A stretch of DNA of 64,000 nt from Rostratula benghalensis (taxonomy: Eukaryota; Chordata; Aves; Charadriiformes; Rostratulidae). A model generated the notes under the pieces. It had not been told where the DNA came from, did no database searches, and was given only the letters and a program-made list of their open reading frames with translations. Shown here one piece after another: positions 13,250 to 25,029 of this stretch. Each line of letters starts with the position of its first letter. Within the stretch, counting starts at the first letter, position 1. The stretch is taken from NCBI GenBank assembly GCA_013399305.1, contig VXAI01000199.1, positions 1 to 64,000 of the forward strand. The letters run 5' to 3'. The position numbers and the translations under genes were made by a program.

Positions 13250-14105
13250 GGGAAAATGAAAAAGAAAGAAAGACAAAGATGTAGATATAGCTAAATTCAC
13301 TGCAAAGAGAGGATCAGCACAAAACATCGCACCTTCTTGCCAGGCAAAGCTAACTATAACCAGCAAGAGCAGTTAAGAGAAACATGGGAATGAAGACCAG
13401 CTTTGGAAAGGTTTTTAAAGTAGCATAAGGTGCAAATACACCTTGGGTTTTGGTGGTGGAAATGAAGGTAAGTAGGGGAGGAGGCAGGCACGATACCAGA
13501 CTAACATCATAGGAATTTGGGTAAATTCCTGGACCAGTTGCGGTTGACAAGTGTTTTGTCATTGACACAAAGGCAAAGACTTTTCTTCTGGTTTTCCAAC
13601 CTTAATGTTAACTGGAGAAAAACACCCTGTTTAAATTATCATGAGAATGAACAACTGCATCGTGAGATTTGGAGCCTTTTTCTTGTCTCCAGTAGTTAAG
13701 TACCCAGCCAGGCAAGAAATCATATGGATGATCTGGAATTTAAATTATTAAGTTTCTGGACATACCAAGAAAAGAAGCTTAAATCATGACACCTGGAGGG
13801 AGTAAAACATTTCAAATGTGAAGCCGCATTCAAAGAACGATACAGGTTTTCATATATATATATATATATGCTTTGGGGCATTTGGGAGGGGAAAGGTGTT
13901 GTCGCTAAGGCTTTGGCTTTGTTTCTGGGAAAAAGTTTCAACACTGACACCAGCAGTATTACAGCCAAGTAACCCGCAGGTTAGTTTCCAACTGCTGTGT
14001 GTGTCCGTTTGATTGCACTTATCTCTGTGCAAGGAGCTCAGGCATACGGTTACAAATAACTCAGTTACAGTGGATTAAGCAATCAGCAGCTTCAGACGAG
14101 CTGTC
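13250..14105. other. Sequence immediately upstream of the CpG island
   Basis: No gene seen. It holds an (AT)n microsatellite at 13852-13869. It may include distal promoter sequence, but no specific element can be supported. Confidence 0.5.
13852..13869. repeat. (AT)9 microsatellite
   Basis: Eighteen bases of perfect alternating AT. Confidence 0.85.
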
Positions 14106-14109
14106 CCAG

Positions 14110-15400
14110 CTGTGCTCCAGCTGCAAAGTCTGCGCCACGGCCGGCAGCAGGCAGATGCTCTCCGTTCCGACGGCCTCTTCCAGATTTCTGGGTGGCCCTC
14201 GGAGAGCAGAGCCATGCAGCTCATCCTGACCTTAAAATACCAGACTTTTGCCTGGAAGCCGCTGGGGAACGGCAATATTCCATCCCGAGGGCGGGTTATT
14301 TCTTAGCCGAGGTTTAAAGCCACACAGCGCCGTATAAGCCAGCCACCGCCGCACACGGACACGCAGCCGAGCACAGGGAGAGGGCAAGCAGCCCAGGCCG
14401 ACTCTCGGCCACAGTGCCCAGGGGACCCCGACCCCGGAGGCGGGTGCCCCTGGGCCGCGCCCGCAGCCGGGCCGGCGGCAGCGGAGCCCTCACCGGCCCC
14501 GGTCTCGTCCATCCTCCCCCGCCCCAGCGGGCTCCCTCCCGGCCGCGGCGTTCGCGGAGCCGCGGCGGAGACTGGCGCTTCCCCCTCGGCCGCCCCGGCC
14601 CCGGGGCAGCGGGCACAGCGGGCGACTGGGTCCTGCTCAGCCCAGGTGCCGGCTGCGGGCAAAGGGCGGCCGCGCCCGCTCCGCTCCCGGGATCCTCGCC
14701 GCTACTTCTTCCTCCTCCTCCTCCTGCCCGCCAGGTTGCGGGGCGAGCAGCGCCAGCCCATGCTTTTTTTTCCTCCACGTCACGGAGTGCTGTGTCGCAC
14801 ACGTCCACGCACACGCACATCTTTACACGGAGATATGTACACACACAGACACGCGCGGGCGCCTCCGAGCCCGTCCTGCCCGGAACGGCCGCGCTCCGCT
14901 CGCCTGGGCTCGGCCCGCGGAGGAGGGCCCTAACTTTTTGCGCGGAGCGGAGCGGAGCGCTGGCGGCCGCAGCAGCTTTCGCTTCCCCGCGGTGGCTCCG
15001 CCATAGGCGGAAACTTGGAGGCTTGGCCGCGGCGGCGGAGTTTGGGGAAGAGGAGGAAGAAGGAGGAGAAGGGGCGGCAGCTGCGTGGCTCTGTGGGCGC
15101 GCCGCTGGGGCGGGAGGGCCGAGCGGGGCGCGGCGCTGGCGGCGGCTGGAGGAGGAGGTGGAGGAGGAGGAGGAGAGTCGGTGCCGGTGGGTGCTGCCGG
15201 AGAGCTCCGTGGTAAGAAGGCGCCGTGTGTTTTAAAAGTTAATACCGGGATGTGAGGGGGAATTTTACGTCTCGGGGAAGGGAGAGAGGCAGCCGTTAAG
15301 GGGCTGGGGGGCAGGTGTGCGTGTGTGCGCCCCGACTTCAGAGAGGCCTGCAGCCTGGATGGCAGTAGGTGTGCCCAGCTGTTGCGGCCACGGCAGCTTC
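14110..15400 (+). promoter_or_regulatory. GCNT4: CpG island, likely GCNT4 promoter
   Basis: This is the only long GC-rich, CpG-dense stretch in an otherwise AT-rich window. It contains GC-box-like GGGCGG/GGGGCGG motifs, for example near 15070 and 15105, no evident TATA box, and GGA/GAG polypurine runs at about 15046-15080 and 15149-15178. It ends near a consensus splice donor at 15212. The nearest + strand gene with a splice acceptor directly before its start codon is GCNT4, 21 kb downstream, so I infer this is its promoter. A divergent transcript on the - strand cannot be excluded. Long open frames across the island, such as one of 273 codons on + at 14414-15235, are expected from low stop-codon density in GC-rich DNA and read through the donor site. 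Confidence 0.75.
14940..15211 (+). other. GCNT4: Predicted non-coding first exon of GCNT4 (5' boundary unknown)
   Basis: The sequence around 15207-15217 reads CCGTG|GTAAGAAGG, a strong 5' splice donor inside the CpG island. The coding exon begins one base before its ATG, right after an acceptor at 36511-36512, so at least one upstream 5' UTR exon must exist. This is the best candidate on sequence grounds. The left edge given is arbitrary within the island because no transcription start can be read from the sequence. If joined directly, the A of the start codon would be preceded by T at -3, a weak initiation context. The next in-frame ATG, two codons later at 36520, has A at -3. Confidence 0.55.
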
Positions 15401-18400
15401 TTTTGAGGAGCAGCAGTTATACCAACTTAATCTCTTGTGGTTTGGTAACAGGAACTGGGTTTGTTGTGATGTTGGCTGAACTCTCTGTCGTTGGCTTTCT
15501 TTCTTCCCCCCTCCTTCAGTAAATTGTTAAAATGGTACGTGTTACTCTGTGGCCGTGTTTAATTTGCCAATTGCACGTACTCATTTCTTTAGTATGCAAA
15601 GAGGCTCTTTTTTCTTGTGAGGAACCAAAAAGTAACAGAACAGCAAGGATTTATAAGGAAAAAAAATGTAGGGTTTTTTGTTTTTTTTTTCCTTGAGGAG
15701 AGATGGTAGCAGTTTCTCATTTTGGGGTGAACGGGCTTAGAAGTGTCAGAGAAAGGCTTGTGGATGGAGACCTTTTGGGGAGCTTCCCTTGAGGTTAACT
15801 GTCCCACCTGAGGATCTGCTCCATTGAATATCCTCTGACTTGTTCAGAGATGTAGACCATAAACCAGCCTGTTTCATTTTGAGTTAGGCAAGTATTTTTA
15901 ATAGTAACCTTTTAAAATAAATAAACTTCCTTAATAATAACCTTTTTGCACTTGATAGCCTGGGAGAGAAACGGCTGAGGGGTAGATCTGGTAGATAAGC
16001 TTGTGACAGCAGTGGAGGCACTGAGCAGGCAAGAGCTGCTCTTTCTCTTTCAGACTGAGAATTACAAACAGTCAACTGATGCTGGAAGGCAACAGACTGA
16101 AAACAAGTAAGAGGAAGAGGGTTTTTTGCAGAATAATCTGGTCAGCAGTAGAGTGTTTTGTCCCTTCCTCAGTCTGCTGGATCTCACTGAACTTACCTGA
16201 GTTCAAAAGCACCTGGATGAAAGAAATCAAAATTTCCTGAGAAGCAGAATGTTGTAACCCCTGGCTTTGGAAATGGCTGAGCTGTAAGGGGCTGGAAACT
16301 GAAAGAACATGGGGAGAAAACGTTGGAGAGTACTTGTTCTCCTTCTGCCATTTCTTCTCTTTCAAAGCATCTGCTCTGAGACAACATCCTGGCCCGGATG
16401 GGCCCTATGGATGTGATGTGAGTGTTTTGCTCTGCACATTGCTTTTCTTGAGCTGGTCATAGAAAAATAAGTGAAGTGCTACTATACTTGTGCACCTATA
16501 AATTTTGGTGCTAAATATCTGATACTGATGAATTTCGGTCTAGTTCTTGTGTATTTTTCTCTACACTGCCCACCTGTAAAGGCATTGGAAGATCACTAAC
16601 AACCCTAGCTAATGCTTTTTCATGCAGGGTTCATATAAATGAGCAATTCTTAAGGACTGTAGCTTTTTGAAAAGCAGTAATGGTGCTTTGGCCCCAGGAA
16701 AGGGTCAAAGTCGTGGGCTGTCACTAGGCATAAAGAAACAATTGAGTGAACGGAAGGGAAGCCTGGAAAATGTTGAAACACTGGCTGAGAACAAACAGGT
16801 AAGTCCAGAGATTGTTGATGACGTGGATCTTGTCAGCCTGGCAGCTGTTTAACCTGGCCAGATATGGCTGAAGGCCTCAGTGGGTGTCCACAATGTACAG
16901 TATGATTTTAAGAAGCTTTCTGGCTGCTAACAGGGCAGAAGCGTGACATTTTCAGACTTCGGCAGAAAGATGTCAGGAAAGGGTGATGTAGAGATTTTGG
17001 AAACACGTTAGCTGTTGGTCAGAGCTGGGAGGGGAGCACCAGAGAAGTACTGATGTACCTGCTCAGCTGTTCGTCTTTATTACTGTGTACCTGTCTGACA
17101 AGGTGACTTTAGGTAGGAAGCAGGCAAAGAGTCTGGGCTGCTGTGATGTGTGCTGATCAAGTGAGTTTGGTCTCCCGAACAGATGATGCTTAAGAAGACT
17201 CTGTCTGGAGTTTATGATATGTGCATAGCTGATACAGCTACAGAAAAAAAACCCATGAGAAGTCCTACAGTGAACTCCAGCTTTTGAGGTCTCCTAGGAA
17301 ATATTGATAAAGGAACTAAGAGATGGAGCAGATGAGTCACAAAAATCTCATTTCTGCAGCATAAACTGCAGGGCGCTGAATCCAGCAAGGGAGATAAGTT
17401 TTGTGTAGCTCTGTCATCAAGATAAGCCTCATAAAGACCTTTTGCTGAAAAACTTAAAACTGAAGAAGGCTTCACCAGGATTTACAGCCTGACCAGGTGT
17501 GACACATAGGTCTCTCTGCTTGGAGTACAAGAGGGACTGCTGCGAAGAAAGAGGAGTTCTCTAATTGCATCACAGTCAGACAGATGGGTCATTAGGCAGA
17601 TGACAGGGTACTGGCTGGCTGGAGACCCACACATCCTCTTACTCTGTCATATTATCGAACTGCAACGTGGCTTGCATGGTGCATCAGGAAGCCAGCCACT
17701 GACCCCTGGTGCTAATCAAAGACCTTTTCCTTTTGGATCAACGTTGCAGAGCAAAGTTGGCCTGTGTACGTTTTGGTGGTGCATTGTTGTTTGATGGAGG
17801 GGGTGTCTTTCTCTGTGCTTGCCTTTCAGGCAAAGGCAAGTCAGCACCTTAAATCTTACACAAAAGATGCATAGCTGCCTGCAGATTTTTTCCAACTTTG
17901 CCTGTGCTTTTGCCTCAGGAGATTGGCATAATCTCTGTATTTCTATGTTTTTAATTATTTTTTCAATTGATAACATGTTGAAAACATTGCCCACTGTAAC
18001 CCCACTCCCTCTCGGCTGTCATACTGAAAAAGTGTAAATTGAGTCAGCTACTGTCATGCCACATTGCATCTTATGCATACAGGGATTCCCAAATACTAAA
18101 CAGGGAATCTGGAATCTGTTCTCACTGTGTGAATTCGCTGCGCTAGGCCCATTGATTTAAGGCAGGACTGCAGGATCCCATGGACCTCTGGCGCCCAGAC
18201 CTCTTTTTGGAGCTTGTGACATTCAGCCTGCTTCTGCTGCATGGGAGAATGGAGCACAAATAAGAAGCTCTGTAGTACAAAGCTGTGTGGTCTATAAATA
18301 CGTATCGGCTGGAGAGCTGACGATGAAGAGGAGGCTGTTGCACACAATACTTTTGTCAATATGTGGATGGAGGGGAGGAGAATGCGACATATGCCTTAGG

Positions 18401-21400
18401 AGTACTGCTGCTGTGCTTTCCTTGAGGAGAAGATCCTGTGGTATTTGTGGTAAATGCAGATAGTACAATGCTTAGTTCCTCAAATTTGTTTGCAGTTGTT
18501 ATTCAGACAAAGCTTAAGTATAGTATCACAATATCACGATATTTCTTGCCATATAAGAGACATTGTGTACCATATGAGGTACTTAGGTATAGGTGGACTT
18601 GGAATACAGACCACCCTGTCTAAACAGAGCTTTGGAAAGGATCAACAGGACTGTGGTGTCACACCTAGTAGCCCAAATTTCCGTCCTTGGCTTGGTGGCA
18701 GAGCTGTTTTATCTGGAGAGGGAACAGGGCCATTGAGACCTGAAGTCTCCACACCTGAAGTACTGTGTAAATCTTGAACTTGGTGAGGCTTTTAACACAG
18801 AGTCATCACATCTGGGTGCTTTCCTACCTCTCCCAAGCCCTCTTTCTTCATTCTGCCATGGAAAGAAATTAGCAAATTAGGTTGCTTTGATGTGATCTCT
18901 TCTTTTTATGGTGTTTTTTCCTCCCATCTTTTTGGTGCTTAGAAATATTATGTGAGTAAACAAAAATACATGCTAATACAGATAATGCTTATTATGAAGA
19001 TAGTGGCTTTCTCAGTTTATCACACAAAACCTCCATACTCATTACTTTTCTGCTATTTACACTTTTCTTTGTAATCTGCGTGAGAGACAATGTTGTCCCT
19101 GTTATTTCTGTAGATGCGACTGCATATGCTCTTGAAACACTGACAAAACTGAAGGCTGCTGGCACCGGCAGGATGGAGCAGACACCAGAACTTTGTTCAG
19201 CCACAAAGGTAGCTGTGCTTGTGTTCATCTTCTGGGGCAGAGCATCCTAAAGAGCTCCACAAGAGGAAGAGACCACAGCAAAGTCCAGGAGGTAGGTCTG
19301 CAGCTCTCCTTGAAATGATCACGCTGATGTGACACTTTGCTGTGGGGGAAATCGACTGAAGGGGGCGATTTACAGTGGGGGCTTGCAGACAAGTCTGTGA
19401 GCAGCTTGGTGGAGAGGCGAAGGAAATGGAGAACTATTTCAAGCTGTTAATGGGAGCTTTTCTGCAGCATGGTGTCTAACCTGCCTCCCTGTCTAACAGG
19501 AAGCTTCCACCCTCTTTTACGGTGCTACTCCTTGCCAATGTACACAAGTTCTGGCCCTGTGGGCCCAACTTCTATGTTACGTGGTAGTTTGGGGGTAAAG
19601 GTTAACCCTCTCTCCATCGCAGTAGTACTAGTATTTTAAATGACCATATGAGTAGGAACAAAGCTGTTAAACTCTAGATTGCCTCGAATTATAACTGAGT
19701 AAACTCTATTTACTGGAATTATAATTAATTTTTTTTAAAATTATTATTTATGTCTTGACTCCTGCCTTTATGGTGCTTTAAGTCCTTGGCAAACATGGAA
19801 AACCTGATTTCTTAAAGTCAGAGAATTTAAACACTCAGGCTTGAGAATTTCCATGGCTGACTATCCCTGGTGTTTCTAAACACTTCCTTGCTTTAATATG
19901 GCTGCAAATCCTCTGACTAGCAGGACAGAATTTTTTGGATTGTACCAAGGGATTTGCTGAGAGATTTTTGTTTTCAGGCATCCACTAGAACAGCTTCCAT
20001 CAAAAGTTAGGGATGCAGAAGAGCCAGCTTCACTTCTCTCTTGTGCTGCTGTCTCCTTGCATGACCCTGCAGAAGATGTTTGCCCCTTTTGCTGCCCAGA
20101 GTGAGAGACACAGACTCTCTTTACCTCAAGATAATTCCGGGACATGGACATGCAGGAAGGAATATTAGTTATTTACTGCAATTATGGAGATCACCAGTCT
20201 GCTGGAGGCAACTACAAAAGAGCATCCAGCCTTTTCTAAGGAGTATATTGAGAGGTGGGACTGAGGGGCAGACAGACAAATGAAACTTGCTGTCAGCAGA
20301 GCAGGCTCTATTTGGAAACACAGATCTATGTGTCCGGTGCAATGAAGAGCCCTCATGTTCAGCACTGAGACAAAGTGGTATGTGATACCCTTAACTGCCA
20401 AATTTTTGCTGAACCTATGTTTTCCATGTATGTGATGAGACGCTGTCTTTCCTCTTCCAGAAGCACAAAACAGGCTCTGGTAAACTGTACATTCCTGCTG
20501 TTGTTTTTCTTTGGGGCACTGTGTTAAGTTTTCAGGGTCTTAAAATTGTCAGGCTTATTATCATTTAACTAGGCTTGAGTCTAAAAGTAATGGCATATTT
20601 TTCCACATCTCACAATTGGAGGTCCGTAATGCAGCATGTAGGTAATTGTAGCTACTTAGCTCTTAAATTGTCAATCATTTGGAGGAAATCTAATTATTAC
20701 ATTAGGCAGACCAAAAGAGGAGGGGTGAGCTGTGTGGAACAAGGCTGGAACAAGGTGGGCGCAGCTGTATTACAAGGGCATAGACTGAGGCTGCAGTACA
20801 GGGAAAGTAGGTGGAAGATGAGACAAACTTGAAAGAATCAACTGATCTAGATTGAACACCAATAAAAAGTACTTATACAGAAGCTCTGTGATCCCTATCA
20901 ATAGATAGTTTTGTGATGGAAATAACCAGCTAGCAGCAATAAACATGAGCATGTGAATAAATTAAGTTTTCCAGCTAGCAGCATTGAATAATCAAGTAAA
21001 GTTAAAAATTTAATTCAGACAGACAGTTTCCTAAAAAAAAAAATAAAATTAAAAATTCAACTTAGCAAAGTGTATCATTACTTTTCTCCTTCTCCACCTT
21101 CCTCACAGACCCATCAAGTGACTTGATCTGTATAGGGTAGATGGAAAAGCACAAGGAACTGAGTCTTTCTGCAGAGCTGGTCATGCAAACTGCTTGACCC
21201 AAGTTTGCATTGCTGTGTGAGTGGGTGTGTGTTGAGCAAACAGAGGTATTTTATCAGGGAGAACTTTTCCCAAAGTGTTTTTGCCTGGAGGAGAGGGAAT
21301 TGTTTCTGTAGTTCCTGCTATTACAGCCACTGTTTTTGCCTGTGATGCCTGTGAGGGATGGGGAATAGCAAGTCAGAGAAAGCACCTGTTCTGCTGCTCT

Positions 21401-21650
21401 GTTTGATTTGTCATTAATTCTACCTACATGAAAGCACTTACCCTCATTGATCCCTTCCTCCATTCTCCTCTTTCATCACTTCCCAACCTCTCTTCTGCTG
21501 TTTCTACTCTTTTCAGCACCCACCCCTTTTTATTTTTTTAACCTAAATGATAAGCAAGGAGCCTGGTTTCTGCCGTGCATTGGCAGAAGGGCTTTTGCAT
21601 GGGAGAGAGAACAACATGGTGGGGTAGGAGCACTCCTGTGCCCCTACATC
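15401..21650. other. GCNT4: Intronic sequence without recognised elements
   Basis: Within the predicted first intron. No mobile element or coding exon was recognised. Open frames reach only about 107 codons (+, 18454-18777) and lack familiar motifs. Confidence 0.5.
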
Positions 21651-21653
21651 CGC

Positions 21654-22369
21654 TGTCCTGGTTTGAGGTAAAACAGAACCAATATTCTGTTCAGTAATTT
21701 TGCTTTTTAGCTAAGCCTAACCAAACTCTTCTTTCTAACTAACTAAACTCTTAAATTAGCAGCTTATTGTGCAGTAAGTTTTGCTCTCGGAGTTATAAGA
21801 CCTGATGCAGAGAGGCTCTTGCTGATACTTTCTGTTATAACTGCTGAAGTCATCTTAATTTTGTGATGTGCCTGTTTGAAGGTTTGGAAGCAGAAAAGCA
21901 TAGAAGGGTCACATCTGTGGGGAGGAGAGGACAGGACAGGTGATCCAAAACTGACCACTGGGGCATTCCATCCCATTTGCCCCATGCTCAGTATGAAAAC
22001 TGGGGGATCAAGGGGTCAACTCGCTTTCTTCGGTGGCTGGCATCCAGGAAGGACACTATCTGTTCATCTGCTTTTGATCCTGGCCTGAGCATTCCTGAAT
22101 CCAGATCCAGAATCCAGCTCCTGTCCATTGTTGAGTCCAGTCTGGGACTTTCCCTGTGCCTGATGGTGATGTAGTTGTCCTTCTGGGAGCTTGATACAAT
22201 TTTGTATGTATTGTATATATATATATTTAATATTAAATTAATTTATTAATATCTTCATTGAAGTAGTCTAGTTTTTTTCTAAGCTCATAAATCTCTTTAT
22301 CTCTCAGAGAGAGGTAGGGGAGATCATCTGTCACTCACTTCAGTGGTCAGTTTGGCCCGAACTGCAACA
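21654..22369 (+). mobile_element. Solo endogenous-retrovirus-type LTR, copy 1
   Basis: A 716-base unit begins TGTCCTGGTTTGAGG and ends ...ACTGCAACA, the TG...CA form of retroviral LTRs. Its middle (about 21935-22270) is homologous to the reverse complement of 24092-24545, which shows it is a dispersed repeat: shared blocks include CATCCCAT.TGC.CCATGCTCAGTAT, GGATCAA and GGAGCTTGATAC. The position equivalent to the TATA box of copy 2 reads TATGAAAA and is degraded. No target-site duplication is evident, and a CR1 tail abuts its right end. There is no internal coding region. The family name cannot be fixed without a repeat library. Confidence 0.7.
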
Positions 22370-23112
22370 GTGATAGAATTGTGTAGATTGGGAGGGACCT
22401 TTGAGATCATCTAGTCCAACCATCAACCTAACTCTGACAAACAACAACCCATCACTAAACCACATCGCTAAGCACTATGCCAACCTGTCTTTTGAATGCC
22501 TCCAGGGATGGTGCCTCAACCACTTCCCTGGGCAGCCCATTCCAATGCTTAATAACCCTTTCTCTGTAAAAAAAATTCCCTGCTATCCAATCTGAACTTC
22601 CTCTGGCGCAACTTGAGGCCATTTCCTCCCAAGTCCTACTCACCACTGGTCCTGATACAGGCCAGTATGCTGTTAGCTTTCTTGGCCACCTGAGCACGCT
22701 TCTGGCTTATGTTCAATCAGCTGTTGACCACCACCTCCAGGTCCTTTTCTGCCAGGCAGCTCTCCAGCCACTCTGTCCCAAGACTGTAGGGCTGCATGGG
22801 GTTGTTGTGACCCAAGTGCAGGACCTGGTACTTGGCCTTATTGAACCTCAGCCCATTGGCCTCAGCCCATTGATCCAGCCTGTCCAGATCTCTGCAAACC
22901 TTTCTACCGTCAAGCAGGTCAACAGTCCCACCTAGTTTAGTATCATATGCAAACTTGCTGAGGGTGCACTCAATCCCCTCATTCAGATCATTGATATAGC
23001 TGTTAAAGAGAATTGGCCCCAATACCAAGCCCTGGGGGACATCACTCATGACTCGCTCCCAACTGGATTTAACTCCATTTACCATCCACTCTTTCCACTT
23101 CCTCTCCTACAG
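22370..23112 (-). mobile_element. CR1 LINE fragment: reverse transcriptase to 3' end (antisense)
   Basis: On the - strand the frame at 23085-22717 encodes CR1 reverse transcriptase: [20 protein letters not shown], then [11 protein letters not shown], then the downstream [22 protein letters not shown] segment. The frame at 22697-22455 adds the C-terminal HWNGLPREVVEAPSLEAFK block of CR1. The 3' end (22370-22420 on +) shows the conserved TTGGACTAGATGATCTC-like tail in reverse complement. The first aspartate of the FADD active site is replaced by tyrosine (near 22945), and the element is 5'-truncated, so it is dead. Confidence 0.9.
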
Positions 23113-24090
23113 GCTCACATTCAGACCTTATCTTTTCACTTAACTCTTTGTGACAAGCACAAAAGCAGGTTGCCCCACAACAGCATTTATAGCAAGTAAT
23201 ATGCATTTGAGATCCACCATGGAGAGAGCACTACCTACTCACAGCCTGAATTTTCCCAGAATCCATATTCTGGTAGCAGCCAGTGTGGCTTGCGACTTTG
23301 TGCTGTGGGTTGACCGCTTCCAAGCTGATGTGACAACGGATAAAGGGATGGTTCCCACCAGCTGGCTGGCATGACACCAAAAACCATTTGTGGACTTTGT
23401 AGCCAACTGTAGAGTCATAGACCTCTTTGAAGATAATGCTAAAGTAGAGAAGTAGTAGCATAAATTTGATAGCGCTACATGTTAAGGGAGGTTGTGACTT
23501 TCGCTTTTCTGTAGCTCAATTTATTTGATGGTTGAACCTGAACTTTTGCTTACGTACTGAATGGTTCCTTCAGGAAGGACAGTTTTCAGACTTCTTCAGG
23601 TAGCTATCCCTGCAAGTTCTGCTGCTGAACTTGTTGCTTTCAGAGCTGTCTAGAGTGCCTTTCCTTCTCCATAGGGCCATCCTGCTCTGAGCAAAGATCC
23701 CTCCAGCCTCCCTGGACAAAATCCAGCCTTTCAAAACAAGATTTTCACCCTTCTGCTTCTGATGCATGTTGTTCCCACGAGGCTCTGGTCTTCCTGTGAT
23801 GAACCCTAGCAGATCACAGCAGCTCTGCCCCAAGGACAGCATCCAGGTCTCTGCAGATCCACCTGGCAGCTTCTCCCTTTAATCACTGAAGCACTTGATT
23901 TTCACTTCTCAGAGAAGACACAGCAAGGAAAGAGAACGAAGTTCTGGCTAGCTGCAAAATTTCTAGTAATCTCAAATAAAGTGTTTGATGAGCTGTTAAT
24001 AATCAATGTGATTTGAATCAGGCAGGCTGGGAGCACCTCTGCAGTGCACATGAAAGTTTGGAACACCACCATAGATTTTGATGAGGTTTA
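23113..24090. other. GCNT4: Intronic sequence between CR1 and LTR copy 2
   Basis: No recognised gene or element. Two - strand frames (76 codons at 23231-23461 and 90 codons at 23570-23842) have no recognisable domain. Confidence 0.5.
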
Positions 24091-24091
24091 T

Positions 24092-24560
24092 TGTTTTGGG
24101 CCAGGCACTAAACAACTAACAGACAGTCTCTTTAACCTCCTTCCCTTCTAAAGGAGGGAGAGAGAATAAGGGAGAAAAACTGGATAGAGAAGAACACTAG
24201 AACTACTGCAAAGAAATATTAATAATGAAAAGATAGTAATATTAATAAGAAAATAATGAAACATATATACAAAGCTAGTATCAAGCTCCTGATTGCCATA
24301 CCAGCAGCACTAGGAAAATCCCAGATTGGTCTCAGAGACAAATGGGAACTGGATTCGAAGCCTGGGTTCAGGAACACATGGATTTGGATGAAAAGCAGAA
24401 AAACAGACAAGAGTCCTTCTTGGACACCAGCCATTGAAGAAAGAGGCTGACACCTTTGATCCCTTGGCTTTTATACTGAGCATGGTGCAGATGGGATGCA
24501 ATACCCTGTTTGTCAGTTTTGGCCAATGACACATGTGATGGTTTTTGGACTAGTTAAAGC
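24092..24560 (-). mobile_element. Partial LTR of the same family, copy 2 (antisense)
   Basis: The reverse complement matches copy 1 (21654-22369) from the 'CCAAAACTGAC' block through 'CATGCTCAGTATAAAAG', 'CTTTCTTCAATGGCTGG', 'CAGGAGCTTGATAC' and a final 'TGGCCCAAAACA', corresponding to the right end of copy 1. On the - strand a TATAAAAG box survives at 24468-24475. The left part of the LTR seen in copy 1 could not be followed beyond about 24560, so the copy is truncated or too diverged. Confidence 0.65.
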
Positions 24561-24960
24561 AAACTCTCAATTGGGTACTTTTAAGTTAAATGGTGTCTAT
24601 CAAAAGTTGCTTGTCTGAACCTTCACTGTTTTTCATGATCCAGTTTGCCCCTTGGGAGTTTTTACTAGATGGAGAGAAGGAGAAAAGAGTATGTGTTAAA
24701 ATGTACATACTTACAGGTCTTTGACCTTTGAGTTAAAATTACCTTGAATAATGTAGCTGTTACTTTAAAGGAGCAGCTTTATGGACAATGCTTCATTCCC
24801 AAGAAGCCTGTTTCCAATAGCTATAGATGAGTTGTTTGTGAAGAAGGAATAGAGGCTTCTGTAGGGGCTGGGGCTGCTTCTTCAGTGCCAATGGGGCCTG
24901 CTATCTTTTTTTGCTGCAAAGCAGTCAGTTCTCATATTTTTCTAACTTGTACTGCTGATA

Positions 24961-25029
24961 CATGCATGGTACAGCCAGCAGAATACACAATAGGTTTTCT
25001 GCTGGTTTTCTTCAAGGCTAAATCACAAA
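24961..25029 (+). repeat. 69-bp direct repeat, copy 1
   Basis: Starts CATGCATGGTACAG and ends TAAATCACAAA. It matches 25878-25946 at 63 of 69 positions with no gaps. Identity falls away quickly on both sides. The repeat is not a family I recognise. Confidence 0.85.

Noticed and set aside
1..14100. Exons of a syntenic neighbour (ANKRD31 would be expected upstream if mammalian order holds)
   Set aside because: No frame in this interval could be recognised as ankyrin or other neighbour sequence; only CR1 and simple repeats are supported.
14414..15235. 273-codon + strand frame in the CpG island (and a 176-codon - strand frame at 14314-14844)
   Set aside because: Low-complexity Arg/Pro/Gly/Ala/Glu sequence expected from GC-rich DNA with few stop codons. 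Frames are open on both strands, and the + frame reads through the splice donor at 15212.
22717..23085. 122-codon reverse-transcriptase frame as a host gene
   Set aside because: It is a truncated CR1 LINE fragment with a mutated active site and a CR1 3' tail, not a gene.
21654..24560. The two LTRs as ends of one provirus
   Set aside because: They are in opposite orientation, and the DNA between them is a CR1 fragment plus unrecognised sequence without retroviral genes.
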